Below are positions 1-13,200 of a DNA stretch of 64,000 bases, in pieces (the stretch's first letter is position 1; every line of letters starts with the position of its first letter). Below the pieces are notes generated by a model that saw only the letters and a program-made list of their open reading frames with translations, was not told the DNA's origin and ran no database searches. Source of the DNA: Rhizaria sp. SCN 62-66 (Eukaryota; Rhizaria, unplaced); NCBI GenBank assembly GCA_001724265.1, contig MEDY01000157.1, positions 1 to 64,000 on the forward strand, read 5' to 3'. Made by a program: the position numbers and the translations under genes.

Positions 1-313
1 TTGACGATTATTTCACAGAGATTTCTATTGTGGAAGTTACCTGCCGAAAACTGCGTTTTTGGCGTTTTTTAGTTGACGCTACATAGGGGTTACATGTATT
101 GATGCTCGGACATCGAGATTAGTTATAGTTCACAAATCTATTAAACAACGTCGAGCGTATCATTAAGACTCCAGCTATAATACCCGTATAATATACATCC
201 TGATTCAACTCTTGACAGTGATTCCGTTGCAATAGCACAGAAACGTGACAAGTGACAAGTTTTTTACGGGTACAAGTCACAGTCGTCACGGTAGTCGCTA
301 TGTGGTGCAGTCT
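1..313. other. AT-rich 3' flank of EFL1, no gene seen
   Basis: This stretch lies downstream of the EFL1 stop codon and is AT-rich with no convincing open frame on either strand. It presumably holds the EFL1 3' untranslated region and spacer. No canonical AATAAA is seen on the minus strand here, so the EFL1 polyadenylation signal is not identified. Confidence 0.6.
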
Positions 314-3300
314 TTACTTCTTGCGCGCGAGTGTGCGCTGCTTCTCGGGCGCTGCGACGACGACCTCATCGACCAGCAGTCCCTTGCGCTTGCGGATCTG
401 CAGCACTAAGTCGCGCGCAATGTTGCGTGACTTGTCACCGTCGACGCCGAACTCCTCGATCTCGTCCTCGGTGACGGGCGTGTAGTACGGGTCCGCGGCC
501 ACCGTCTCCCAGTGCGAAAACACCAGCAGCGGGTTGGTCACGCCGCCCGTCTGCTTGCGCACGTCGCTGGCAAAGCCGAAGCTGGCCTGCACCGGCAGCA
601 CGGCCTTGATCGTGTAGAACGACGTGCCTTCGATGATCTGCGTCTCCTCCACCGCGCGCCCGCGCCGCTTGGACAGGACCGAGAAAATCCCGCCCAGATT
701 CTGGTCTGTGCACTCCATCGTGGCTGAGAACATGGCCTCAACAAGCCTCCGCGGCTTAGCTTCGAACGCGACCGTGCATGCGTCGCGGACAGCGTTGAGG
801 ACCTGGCCCTGGAGCGGGCCGCTGGGGTCGGCGCCCCAGTTGGCCGTGTCCCAAGGCGTCACCTCGGCCTGCTCCAGCACGTAGCACGTGCCCGTCATCG
901 GCTCGTTGCAGATGGGGCCTGCGGCCGTGGCGAGCTGGAAGCCTTGCGCCACGGCGTGGTCCGCGAGGCGCAGGTAGCGCACCGAAGCCTCGAGTGCGCT
1001 CAGCTGCGCAGGCGTCACCGTGAGATCGGCCACGACGGCGCTCGTGGTGGCGGCGTCGGAGTGGCTGTGCCTGTTATGCGCGGGGACGGCGCAGGGCACG
1101 ATCAGAGGCGCGCGCGCGGGCTCGCCGGTCTCTGCGTCGTACACCTGCGTGGCGACGCCGTGCACGGAGGCCGCGTCCAGCCACGCCGCCGCGCGCACCC
1201 ACTGGCTCATCTCAGTGGCCGCAGCAGTTGCAGAGGCAGCCGCTCTAGGTTCACTCGCGCTCGCGCCCGCAGCCGTAGCTGCAGCTGCAGTGTGCGCAGC
1301 AGTGGCGGTCGTGCTGAGGCTGATGTGGTTGACGGCCGTAAGCGCCGCGCCATAGGCCAGCCCGGCAGCCTTGTTGACGAGAACGTTGGAGCCGTAGCCC
1401 TTGGGGCCGAACGCGCAGATGTAGTTAACGATCTCGCCGGAGTCGATCAGACGGCGCGCCGAGGGTATCGGGGCAGACAAGGCGCCCAGCAAATCATCAA
1501 TGCTCACGGTCACTATGGTTGCCTGGGCAGCAACGGCCTCGGCAGCAGCAGCAGCAGCAGCGGCGGCAGACGCTTGCTCAGTCGCAGTCGCCGCGGGCTC
1601 CGTCGCCGCAGCAGCGCTCCCGGCGCTGGCGCTGGCGCTCGAGTGCGTCGCGTTGGCAGTAGAGGCAGTCTTGAAGGTGCGCACCAGCTTGTTGAAGAAC
1701 GCGGTCTCTTCCTCGGTCAGCGCCGCCACGCCCTTGACAGCCGCACCCTCATCCTCGTCGTCCTCCTCTTCGTTGTCGTCGTTGCCGTCGTGGTGAGCGT
1801 TCGAGTGCGCGCCGACGCCCGCAGCCACCGCATCCGCCGCGGCCGCGGCCTCCGCCGCGCTGCCGCCGCCGCTGACGACGTCGTCCGCGGCGGCGGCCGC
1901 CCGCTGCGCGCGCGCGAGCAGCGCGATGAGCCTGCGGCGGTGGCTGGCCCTGTTGCGCTCGCTCTTGGCGCGAAGCCCGCGCAGCAGCACGGCGTTGGAC
2001 TCGAGCAGCGCCGTCACGGGGCCCGGCAGCGGCAGCAGGCGCAGACGGAAAGAGCAGCACGCGTTGGCCGTTGTGAAGCGCAGGACGCCGCCGCTGCCGC
2101 CCGCGCCCGTCTTGCTCTTCTTCTTCTTGCCGGTGCCCGCAGTCGCCTCGTCCTCCTCGCCACCAACAGCAGCAGCAGCGGCAGGAGCGGCGGCGGCGTC
2201 GCCCGCGTTGGTGTTCGACGTCGAGCTGTCCGCTTCGATGATCGTCTCCTTGAACGCGACGGAGGGCGGGTGCACCTTAAGCTCGACGCCGGGCAGCAGC
2301 GTGTCCTTAAGGTCACGCAGGCAGCGGTCCACGTGCAGCTCGCCCGACGCGGCGATGAAGCTCTCGCCCTGCTCGGTGAAGCCGACCTGGATGTTGGGGT
2401 CGATGACGTCCAGCAGCGCCAGAGCGCGCTCCAGCGCCTTGGCCTGCGAGATGTCCTCCGGCTCCACCACGACTTGCACAATCGGCGACGACTGGAACAC
2501 CAGCGGCCGCAGCGGCGGCAAAGAGGGCAGCGTGGCCAGGGTGGAGAACTTGAAGACGACGTCATCGATGCCCGTGATGCCGATGACGTTGCCCGCATAG
2601 GCCGTGGCGAGGTGCTGCGTGTCGCGCCCCATGAGCGTGAAGCAGTTGATCTTGGAAGAGTCCAGAGTCAAAATCTAAGGAAGCAAACATAACAAAAGCA
2701 GAACAAAAGATGTTAGAACAGATCTGAACACACAAAGAAAGTGAATACAAACATCTATGTAAATAAGTCCATCAGTATTGACAATATTTTGTGCGTACCT
2801 GACTCAAATTGGCGGGATCGGTGTCCTCAGGACCGGCGTACTTCGGCCCGTACACAGTGAGCATCTTCTTGCCACTCTGGTCATCCTCGTGCTCGTCCTT
2901 GTGCGCACCCGCCTCCGCGCCAGAGGAGAGGAAGGAGCCCGCAAAGACGCGCGCGAGGGCCATGAAGCGCGGCCCCGCGGCCTGGGGCTGCTTCTTGGGG
3001 ATGACGAAGCCGTCCTGGTCGTACTCCTCCTCCTCCTGGCCCTCAGCGTCGTCGTCGCCGCCCTCGGGCCCGGCGCCCGCGCCGTTGCTGACCGCCGTGT
3101 CCTGGTTGGGGAAGAGCACGGAGGACTTGCCCTGCGTCTGTCCTGGGTGAGCGGCGGCGCGGCTGCCGGACTGCTGCGTCACGCGGCCGCGCATGTACGC
3201 CCCGCGGGTGCCCACCGCGCCGGCGACCGCGCCCGCGGCCGCCGCGGCCGCGCTCACGGCGGGCTTGGGCGGCGGGACCTGGCCGCAGCGCGCGCCCATG

Positions 3301-5901
3301 GCCTGCAGGTCGATCACCTTGACGATGCTGATGATCCCGTGCGGACACCGGCGGTCGCACTGGAACATGCCCAGCGCCAGCCGCTCGCGCGCGCGCTCCG
3401 CAGCGGTCTTGGCCTTCGCATCAGCGCCAGCAGCAGCGTCGGCAAGTCCGTCGCTGTCCGCGTCGTCGAGAGCCTTGACCGCGGCCGCGGCGGCGGTGAC
3501 GGCCTCGGGCTCCGTCTTGGCGGCCTTGACGGCTGTTGGGAGCAGCTGGTAGAGCTGCCCCGCGAGGCGCTTCATGCGCTGGCGCTGCGCCGCGGCCGGG
3601 GAGGGCAGCGCGCGTACTGTCATGCCCAGCAGCGCCTCGCTGACGGGCAGCCAGCGCACGAAGATGTTCTGGATTTTGACGCGGAAGTCGCGCGTCGTAG
3701 CGCCGATGTCGCGCGCGGTGACCGGCAGCCGGTACTCTTCCACGAAGCGAGTGAGGAAGTCCTGGTCGGACGCCAGCGCGGCGCCGTAGAGGGACCACAC
3801 GGGGGAGAAAACGAGCGCCACAGCAAGCGGGGTGTAACCGGTGCTGTCGCCGTCGAGGTCGTCGTCGTCGTCCTCGTCGTCGCTGTCGTCGTCGCCGCGC
3901 TTTTTGTCCTTTTTATCCTTCTTCTCACTCTTCTTGTCCTTCTTGTCCTTTTTGTCGCCCTTCTTGTCCTTCTTGTCTTTCTTCTCACTTTTGGCACTGG
4001 CGGTAGCGCCGCCGTTGTGGCGCGCAGCCTTGGCCTCCTCAAGTCTAACCAGGTCGACAACGCGCTGGCGCTTCTCGTCCCAGGCGTACCGCTCCCACAG
4101 CAGGTGGCACACCGCGGCGTCAGCCTGGGGGCGCACAGGCAAACAGTCGGGATACAACAGCAGGAGTAGAAGCAAAAATAAAGGTTATGTGAGAGAATAT
4201 CGTAGAGACACAATACTTAATGATTCAAAATATCTGTTTTCGAAAATAACAGTGAGATTGAGATTCAACAAAGCAGATGCACTTCTAGGCTTTACAATCT
4301 TGTCGTACCTCTGCGTCAGTTAAGTTGTCCCAATCAACCACAGTCTCGCCCTCATCGTCACCCGCGCTCTTACCAGCGCCGGCGAGGACGCTCTTGCGGT
4401 GCGCGGCGACGACGAGCGGCAGCGCGGGCAGCGCCCGGACGCTGGGCAGCTGCAGCAGCGCCCGGTAGCGTGGCGCGAGCTGCGGCAGCGTCAGGGCCCA
4501 CGAGTCGACGCTCGAGACGAAGGCGACGTTGCCCGCCGCGGGGGCAAAGACCCACTGTTGCGACTGGTCGATGCTCACGGCGTACTTGTCGCTCACACCC
4601 GCAACGGCCTTCGTCCTGGTCTTGGAGGCCGCGGCCGAGCTAGAGCTCGAACTAGAGCCGCTAGATGTTCCTGCAGCAGAGCTTTTGTCGCTCTTTTTGT
4701 CTTTCTTGTCCTTTTTGTCCTTCTTATCCTTCTTGTCACTCTTACCCCCCGCAGCCGCATCAGCCTCAGCCTCGTGCTCATGCTCAGGCTCCGGCTCGGC
4801 CTCGGCAGCCTCGACGACACTCGCACTGGCAGCGGGCGCGGTCGCATTCGCGGCGGCAGTAGCGTCCTCAGTGGCGGCGCTGTCCATGGCGTCCGCGGTG
4901 AGGAACGTGGCGACGACGGCGTTGACCTGCTCGATGATGCGCCAGCAGTGCTCCCAAGCCTCGCGCGGCGACAGCTTGAGCTCGGCGACGAGCCGGTCGA
5001 GCTTGTTCAGCACGAGACACGGCCGCACGCCCTCGGCCCAGGCCTGCAGCAGCACGGCCTGCGTCTGCACGCTGAAACCCTCGACCACGTCCACGAGCAC
5101 GAAGGCGCCGTCGGAGAGCCGGACCGCGGCGGCGACTTCGCTCGAGAAGTCGACGTGTCCGGGGGAGTCGATCACGTTGACCAGGAAGTGCGGCCGGCGC
5201 GGCGCCGTGCTGGCCCCCGCCGCCGCAGTCGCAGCGGCGGCGGGGGCAGCGGCGGCGGGGGCAGCGGCGGCGGGGGCAGCGGCGGCGGGGGCAGGGGCGC
5301 CGGTGGCGGCGGCTGCGAGCGCAAGACGACGCGCGTTGGCCGCGGCGGTGGCGGCCGCGGCCGCGGCCGCGGCTGCGGTGGCTGCGGTGGCTGCGGCCTC
5401 CTCCGCGGCGGCCGAGGGCGCGATGGCCGCGGGGTCCGCAAAGGCGAGCGGCAGCGTGGCGGTGTCGAGCGCGTGCTGCCAGGGCGCAGCAAGCGCGGCG
5501 CGGTAGGCCAGCGCGATCGACGAGGACTTCATCGTGATTTCGCGCTCCTGCTCGTCGGGGCGCGTGTCCATCATGCGCACTGGAGGGGTGGCGACAGAGA
5601 GATAACAAGATCAAAGAACAAAGAAAGGGGGAGAGAAAAACAATGAAGATATAGTTGGAGCGAGCGTGCTGCATGTGCAAGTAAGAGGATTGTGACCAAT
5701 CATAATCAGGTTTGTTAAGAGCGAGCACGAGAAAGACGAACCTTTGCCAGCAAGCTTGTTTGAGAGAATGCCATTGGTGGTAAGAAGGTGGTCCGTAAGC
5801 GTGGTCTTGCCGTGGTCAACGTGGGCAAGAACACAAATGTTGCGGATGTTGTTGGTGTTTTGTTGCAAGAGGTCCAACACCTCTGGCGTCAACAGGCTCA
5901 T
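314..5901 (-). CDS. EFL1: Elongation factor-like GTPase 1 (60S ribosome maturation)
   Basis: An EF-2-like GTPase that, in yeast and animals, works with SBDS to release eIF6 from late cytoplasmic 60S subunits. Four exons on the minus strand (5901-5742, 5579-4309, 4124-2799, 2674-314) join in frame to 1705 residues ending in TAA. Introns are 162, 184 and 124 bp with donors GTTCGT, GTACGA and GTACGC. Visible motifs are the P-loop AHVDHGKTT (residues 26-34), the switch I region ITMKSS just after the first junction, DSPGHVDF near residue 190 and NKLD near 244. The text after NKLD (LVAELKLSP) and the YGPKY and LLMGRD-like segments favour EFL1 over EF-2. Unusual additions are an Ala/Pro-rich insert between switch I and G3, and two separate blocks built from KKDKK units (plus-strand 4690-4742 and 3900-3990), the second followed by an Asp run. 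The start is the ATG directly before the conserved N-terminus. It is divergent from POLE. Confidence 0.93.
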
Positions 5902-6612
5902 GATTTCGACGGTGAGCCTAGAGTTAGAATATGACACGGAAGAAAAGAAATAGGGTGGGCCAGAAGAAATAATACAGTTTGACCGTTAAAGCGTGTGAGT
6001 AACGTCTGAAAGCTAACGTTGTGGGGCTTGAGGAAGAAAAATTGGCGATGATCAGTTGGTGTTGTCACCACATGCATCACGGCGTTTTCGGCTGTCGACC
6101 AGAGAGGGTAGGACGCACAGTCTGCACACACAATTAAGGCATCTAATAAAAATCAAGTAAACACGTTTATACAGGACGCCAGCACTCTTATCTGGCGATT
6201 ACATCGTGAGGTTGAAGACTCTAGCGTGCGTGCACTCGGAAGCCTCTGACCGTTCGATGACTGGGGCGCAACAACATCGAAATCGTTTGTGGTGGCATCA
6301 CATGTGGCTTGATTTCTCAATACAATCAAGTGTTACAATTGCGATATCCATACCAACTATGAAACGCGCAAGATCTGTATATTATACCCACGTTTTCCAT
6401 GGAACTGTGATTCGTGTTCCTATATCCTATGTTTCTGTCAGAGTCACATGTTGCACAGACAGTATTTCGGCAGATACAACGTTGCCCACACATCATATAT
6501 CTAAGATCTGAGCACACGTTTGTAGGTTATGCCATCGACTTGTTGACAAATAAAGAATGTTAATTCGCCAAAAACGTTGCTTATCCCCAGGATATCGCGG
6601 TTGTTACATCTT

Positions 6613-6667
6613 GCGTCACGCAATAGCGTCATAAAAAGATTGCCTTAGATACCTCACTAGAGCGTCA
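6613..6667. promoter_or_regulatory. Three GCGTCA repeats (CRE/ATF half-site-like)
   Basis: GCGTCA occurs three times within 55 bp at 6613, 6626 and 6662 in the EFL1/POLE divergent promoter. The word resembles the half-site bound by CREB/ATF-type bZIP proteins. Regulation by such a factor is inference only; the clustering is what is seen. Confidence 0.25.
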
Positions 6668-6806
6668 CAAATGCGAGCAAAATATTGCTGTAATGCTAAA
6701 AGCTATACATGTATTAGGAATGCACAAGAATAATGGATATGAACTTATGTACACCGAGATACTGCAATTTTTTTGTGACTGTGCCAAAGTTGTTGGACGG
6801 TCGAGG

Positions 6807-6814
6807 GCGCCAAA
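6807..6814 (-). promoter_or_regulatory. E2F-like site TTTGGCGC upstream of POLE
   Basis: GCGCCAAA on the plus strand reads TTTGGCGC on the minus strand, a match to the E2F/DP consensus. It lies about 430 bp upstream of the POLE start. DNA polymerase epsilon genes are common E2F targets in animals and plants, which makes the site plausible, but one 8-mer can occur by chance. Confidence 0.25.
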
Positions 6815-7222
6815 TCGTGTGTGTTCGCGCCACCCCAACCAGCGCAGTTTCGATTGACTTATCCCACTATTCTCATCGTGAAATCACGTATTAATGAGTG
6901 CGATAGGAAATTATTCTAGATTTCTACCACGCCACAAATTGTCATATTTGGGATTGCTTGCTTTGTGCTTTAAATACTTGATGTCTTTTCCCTTACTTCG
7001 CCCCTACCGACGACCCTTTGCCTCTTTCCATTACTCCCCACAGCTCGACTTTAACAAAGCGTTTGTCACATTTGCACGCGGTTGCCATAACATCATATCT
7101 ACATTTTCTTATTAATCCCGCTGTTTCAGGCTCCAACCTGTTTATAACGGTTCTCTGCAGAGGGTTTTCAACCACCTTCGCACTTTTGCGCCTGCTAACC
7201 TAAGCGCCCCGCGCTCTACTTT

Positions 7223-7238
7223 CACACACACACACACA
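7223..7238 (+). repeat. (CA)n run in the POLE leader
   Basis: A short CA dinucleotide repeat ends two bases before the POLE ATG and would lie in the 5' untranslated leader. No function is implied. Confidence 0.8.
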
Positions 7239-7240
7239 TA

Positions 7241-10200
7241 ATGTCCGCCTCTAACGCCTCCTCCGGCGGAGGTGGCAGCGGCGCCGGCGGCGGCGACTCT
7301 GGCCCGGCGGCGAAGCGCGGCAAGACGGTCAACCAGCACAACGGCCTAATGCGTCTTGACAACAACAGCAGCAACGACGAGCAAAAGCGCCGCGCCGACG
7401 AGCGCCGCATGCGCCTCTCCAAGGAGGACAAGGTCGATGCTGCCTTTGGCTACACACGCATTACCTCGGGCCCCACACAGACCGGCTTTGTGTTCAACTT
7501 GCGTCAAGTGAACATCAAGGAGGAGGGCGCCGAGCACGAGATTAGCGCGGTCGAATTTTACTTGGTTCGCGACGACGGCAGCACCTTCAAGGCCCTCCGC
7601 GTGTTCATGCCGTACCTGCTGCTGCGTGTCAAGGCCTCGCAGTCGATTGCCGAGCTCGAGGAGTGGCTTGCGCGCCGCTTTGACGGTCTCGTCGCCGCCG
7701 TCGACGTCGTGAAGAAGGAAGATCTCGACTTGGCGAACCACCTCTCCGGCCTGCTGCAGCCGTACGTCAAGCTCTCGTTTAACAACACCAGCGACCTCAT
7801 GGCCGTGCGCCGCGTGCTCTTCCCGGCCGTTATGGCCAACCGCAAGCGCGCTGAGGACACCGCCGCGTACAACGTCGAGCTGACGGACATCCACGGCGGC
7901 GGCAGCAGCACGGACCTGGCCGTCGGCGGCGACAAGCGGCGCCGCATCGATCAGCTCACGGACTCGTTCCTGGACATCCGCGAGTACGACGTCAGCTACA
8001 CACAGCGCGTGGAGATCGACACGGGGCTGCGCGTGGGGCTGTGGTACGACGTGACGCCCGTGCAGGGCAGCGTCAACTGCGAGTTCAAAGACAGGCCAGA
8101 CATCCTGGGTCGTCCGCTGATGAAGGTGTTTGCGTTCGATATCGAGACGAGCAAGTCGCCGCTCAAGTTCCCCGTCGCCGAGGTTGACCCCATCATGATG
8201 ATATCGATCATGCTTGACGGCAAGGGGCTGCTGATCACAAACCGCGAGATCGTGAGCGAAGACATCGAAAACTTCGAGTATACGCCGAAACCAGAGTTCG
8301 ACGGACCGTTCCGCATTATCAACACGGCGAGCGAGAAGAGCATGCTGGAAGAGTTCCTTGCGTACATCAAGGAAGTCAAGCCGCTCGTGTTCGTGACGTA
8401 CAACGGTGACTTTTTCGACTGGCCGTACATCGAGAAGCGCTGCGCTCTCCACGGCATCAACCTCTACGACGAGATCGCGATGAGTTACGACGAGATCTCG
8501 GGCGAGTTTAAGGGCCGCTTTGCAGTGCACCTAGACGCCTTCTACTGGGTCAAGCGTGACTCGTACCTGCCCCAGGGCTCTCACGGCCTTAAGGCCGTGA
8601 CGAAGGCGAAGCTTAAGTACGACCCCGTCGAGCTCGACCCGGAGGACATGCTGCCGTTCGCTCGTGACCGACCACAGGTGCTCGCCTCGTACTCGGTCTC
8701 CGACGCCGTCGCGACGTACTATCTGTACATGAAGTACATCCACCTGTTCATCTTCTCGCTCTGCATCATCATCCCGATGCCGCCCGACGACGTCCTGCGC
8801 CGCGGCTCCGGCACGCTCTGTGAAATGCTGCTTATGGTTAAGGCCTTCGAGTGCAACGTCGTGGCGCCCAACAAGCAGATCGAGCAGCACCAGAAGTTCT
8901 ACGAGGGCCACCTTCTGGAGAGCGAGACGTACATCGGCGGCCACGTCGAATGCCTCGAGTCCGGCATCTTCCGCTCCGACCTCCCCGTTGAGTTCAACCT
9001 CAACGCCAAGAAGCTCCAAGATCTCATCGACAACGTCGACCACGTCATCCGCTTTGCCATCGAGGTCGAAACGGGCGTCGCGTATGAGACTGTGGCGCCC
9101 GAGGCCGTGGCCAAGGTGCGCGACGACATTCTCGACCGGCTCACCGGTCTCCGCGACAAGCCCAACCAAGTACGTCGTCATTCCGCTTAACGCTGCGCCA
9201 TTTCATCGAACTCAATTCAATCGACTTAACTGCTCTACTTTCTTTTCACTTCTTGTCGCGACTATATTATCTTGCTTGTGTATCATATTCGGACTCTCAT
9301 TGTTCCTATCGTTCTTTTTTGTTCTGTCTAGGTCGCTGCGCCGCTGATTTACCATTTAGACGTCGCTGCGATGTACCCCAACATCATTCTAACGAACCGT
9401 CTGCAGCCGTACGCGATGGTGCAGCCCGCGAACTGCGCCGCGTGTGACTTCAACACGCCCGACGCGCAGTGCAAGCGCACGCTGACGTGGGCGTGGCGCG
9501 GCAAGTACTACGTCACGTCCAAGGCCGAGTACAACAGCATTCGCGCCAGCCTCGAGTACGAGGCGCTGACGGCCGCGGAGCAGGAGCAGCACAAGGCGCG
9601 CGTCTTTGCTGACTTGAAGGACGAGGAGCAGGCGGCCAAGGTCAAGAATAGGGTTAAGGTGTATTGTCGCAAGGTCTACAAGAAGCTCACAGAGGAAAAG
9701 GTTGAGTTCCGTCAGGTACGTAATCGTCACTTAAATGCGCAAACAAAATGTCGTCATTTCTATCCTTGAGCTGCAAATTTGATCAGATTTCACTAACACA
9801 TTTTTCTTTTCTCGATTTGCATTGCTCTTGCTCTGTCCAGGCGACGATTTGCCAGCGCGAGCACCCGTTCTACATTGACACCGTCCGCGGCTTCCGTGAC
9901 CGTCGCTACGAGTACAAAGACCTGAACAAGAAGTGGGGCAAGAAGCTCTCCGAGGCCGTCTCCGCGATCGACATCGCGACATGCAAGGACATGATTCTGC
10001 TCTACGACTCGATGCAGCTTGCGCACAAGTGCATTCTCAACTCCTTCTACGGCTACGTGATGCGCAAGGGTGCGCGCTGGTGCTCGATGCCCATGGCCGG
10101 CGTGGTGACCAAGACCGGCGCGAGCATCATCCAATGCGCGACGGACCTCGTCATGGCCGTCGGGCGCCCGCTGGAGCTCGACACGGACGGCATTTGGTGT

Positions 10201-13200
10201 GTGATCCCGGAGCGCTTCCCTGACAACTACACTCTCGAGAGCAAGGACCCTGTCACGGGCGCGGTCAAGAAGGTCTTCCTGAACTACCCTTGCTCCGTGC
10301 TGAACCGCGTTGTCAACCTCGGCTTCAGCAACCACCAGTACCAGACGCTCGACGACGAGGCCAAGCGCACGTACACCATGTCCTCCGAGTGCTCGATTAT
10401 GTTCGAGGTTGACGGGCCGTACCGCGCCATGGTGCTCCCGGCCTCGCAGCACGAGGGCAAGAACATCAAGAAGCGCTACGCCGTGTTCAACAAGGACGGC
10501 TCGCTGGCCGAGCTTAAGGGTTTCGAGATCAAGCGTCGTGGTGAGCTGAAGCTGATCAAGATCTACCAGGGTGAGGTTTTCAAGACTTTCCTCAACGGCG
10601 ACTCGCTTGAAGACTGCTACAAGCACGTCGGTGCCGTCGGCGACCGCTGGTTGGACGTGCTCTACACCAAGGGCGCGGACATCAGCGACCACGACCTGTT
10701 CGACCTCATTTCCGAGAACAAGAGCATGAGCGATACGCTCGAGAGCTACGGCGATGCCCGCTCCACCTCGATCACGTGCGCGCGCCGGCTCGGCGAGTTC
10801 CTGGGCGCGGAAATGGTCAAGGACAAGGGCCTCAACTGCAAGTTCATCGTCTCGCGCATGCCCGCCGGCGCGCCCGTCTCTGAGCGCGCGGTGCCCGTCG
10901 TAATCTTCAGCGCGGAGCCGGCGATCCAGCGCCAATACTTGCGCAAGTGGCTCAAGGACAACTCGCTGACGGATTTCGACCTGCGCAACCTGCTCGACTG
11001 GGAGTACTACATCACGCGTCTTGGCTCGGCGATCCAGAAGATCGTGACGATCCCGGCCGCGTTCCAAGGCGTGGCGAACCCGTGCCCGCGCGTCGCGCAT
11101 CCTGAGTGGCTCGACAAGGCGCTGCGGCGTAAGCGTGACAAGAGCAAGCAGACGAGCCTCAAGGGCTACTTCACTGCTCTAACGGACTCGGCCAGCGCGA
11201 GCAAGAGCAACGGCGGCGACAACAGCGACGGCGACGGCGATGATGACGGCGGCAGCGTCGTCGACATCGAGGATGACGACGAGGCGCACGGCGGCAGCGG
11301 CGAGGGCAAGAGCAAGAGCAAGAGCTCCGGTCTGACCCGCGTCACGCGCCGCCACCGCAACACCGCCGGCGGCTCCAACGGCGGGCTCATCATGGCCGAC
11401 GGCGACGGCGGCGACGACGGCGAGGACGACGAGGAGCGCAAGGAGGCTGTCGCCGACCGCCGCCGCCGCCAGGCTTTCGCGTCCCTCATCGAGGATGACC
11501 CCTTCGACACCAACGCCACCGGCAGCAGCGGTGGCAGCAGCGCCAAGGCGGGCTCGACTGCGGCCACGAGCAAGAAGCAGCAGGAGCGAGCCGACCTGGC
11601 CGCCGCGGCGCTCACGCTCGCGGGCCCCAAGCCCGACATCCAGAAGGACTACAAGGCCTGGCTGCAGTGGCAGAAGGCGCTCTGGCGCGAGCAACGGCGC
11701 GACCGCGCGGCCCGCGAAACGGCGCTCCTGGGCGCGCCGCTGCAGCTGCAGGCGGGCGCGGGCGCGGCAGCCGCGGTGCGCCTGGGCGGCCGCGGCATGA
11801 AGGGGTACGTGGAGGAGGCGGAGCAGGCGGCCGCGAGCCCCTACTGGCAGATCCTCGAGGCGATGCCGTCACCGACCGTGCCCGGCCGCTTCGACGTCTG
11901 GGTGCTGGCCAACAGCAAGCTGGAGCTAATCTCGGTCACCGTGCCGCGCACCTTCTACCTCAACACACACATCGAGAACGCGATGGGCGAGGCCACGGGC
12001 AAGCGCGTCGACCGTGTGCTGCCGCGCGGCCGGCCCTGTCGCTACTTGTACGAGATCACCGTCGAGGAAGGGGAGTTTCTTCGCGACTACAAGGAGGTCC
12101 AGGACTTCACCCATGAGCCATCGGTTGAGGGCCTGTACGAGACGCGCGTGCCGCTCGACTTCACGTTCGTGCTCACCGCGGGCGCCGTATGCCTGCCCAA
12201 GCGCATCCCGGGCCGCGAAGCCTTCGAGCGCCGCAAGGAGTTCACGCTGGAGCAGCTTGTGCCGTACAACGTCTCGCCCATGGCGCCCGTCGCCGCGGCC
12301 GGGCTCAACGCCTTCACGCCGTACTTGACTGACATCGAGCTCAACAAGGTCTTCCTCTACCACATCTCCGCCACCGCGCCCGTCTCCGGCGCCGCCGCGG
12401 CCCAGCAGCCGCAGCAGCAGCAGCAGCAGCGGCACGTGTGGGCGGTGCTGCCCGCGAACGGCACCAAGGGCCTCGTGGTGACCGTGGGCCCCGGCGCCGA
12501 GCGCGTGAACCACAAGCAGCTCTACCTGGCCGCGTGCGAGGCCGTGGGCGCGCCGTTCGACCCTACGGCCGAGTTCGCCGTCGCGCAGCAGGCGGCGCCC
12601 ACGGTTGCGGCCGCGCTGGACCTGGTCAAGGCCGCGCTGCTGCGCTGCAAGAGCGAGGCCGGCGCCGTGCCCAGCGTCGTGCTGGCGCAGACCGCCGAGA
12701 CGCGCGCGCAGCTGGCCGCGGACCTGCCCATGCTGCGGACCGAGTTCCCCGTCGTCATGATTCACAGCAGCGGCCTCGCCGTGGGCGCGAGCGGCGACGG
12801 CGCCGACGGCGGCAACGGCGAGCTGCCGCTGCTGCAGTGGGCTACCGCGGCCTGCAAGCGCATGTACTCGTCGCTGCTCGCGGCCACGGCGTGGTGGCGC
12901 GAGCGGCTTGCGACTGCGCAGCGCGCTAACGTCCCCGTCGGCAACTGCCCCGCCGACCACTCTATGTTCGCGCTCGACGTGTGCTACGCACGTGCGCTCC
13001 GTCAAGTACGTCAACTGTCAATATCAAGTCTATTTTTATCATGCTATATTTCGAATCAATGTTTCTTCTTTTTGCATCTGCTGCAATCTTAATGTTGGCT
13101 CACTCGTTTCTTTTCAATCATTTTTCATTTTTTCCTCCGCAGGCCGGCCACCTGTTGTGGACGAGCGCGGGCGATACGCCCGACGTTGCTGGCACTGAGC

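Larger units (their letters stand above)
5902..7240. promoter_or_regulatory. Divergent promoter region between EFL1 and POLE
   Basis: This 1.3 kb AT-rich spacer separates two divergently transcribed genes and should contain both promoters. Short open frames (for example 6206-6511) have no recognisable homology or codon bias and were not called. It contains three GCGTCA words (6613-6618, 6626-6631, 6662-6667) and one GCGCCAAA word (6807-6814). A CA dinucleotide run precedes the POLE ATG. Confidence 0.5.

Noticed and set aside
944-2692. Long plus-strand ORF (582 codons) opposite EFL1, and similar long antisense ORFs opposite POLE, RAD17, bZIP and GatB
   Set aside because: They mirror GC-rich genes with recognised domains; their translations are Arg/Ala/Gly-rich, have no homology features and end at intron boundaries of the sense gene.
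6206-6511. Plus-strand ORF of 101 codons between EFL1 and POLE
   Set aside because: AT-rich, no codon bias like the neighbours, no recognisable motif, and overlapped by an equally open minus-strand frame.
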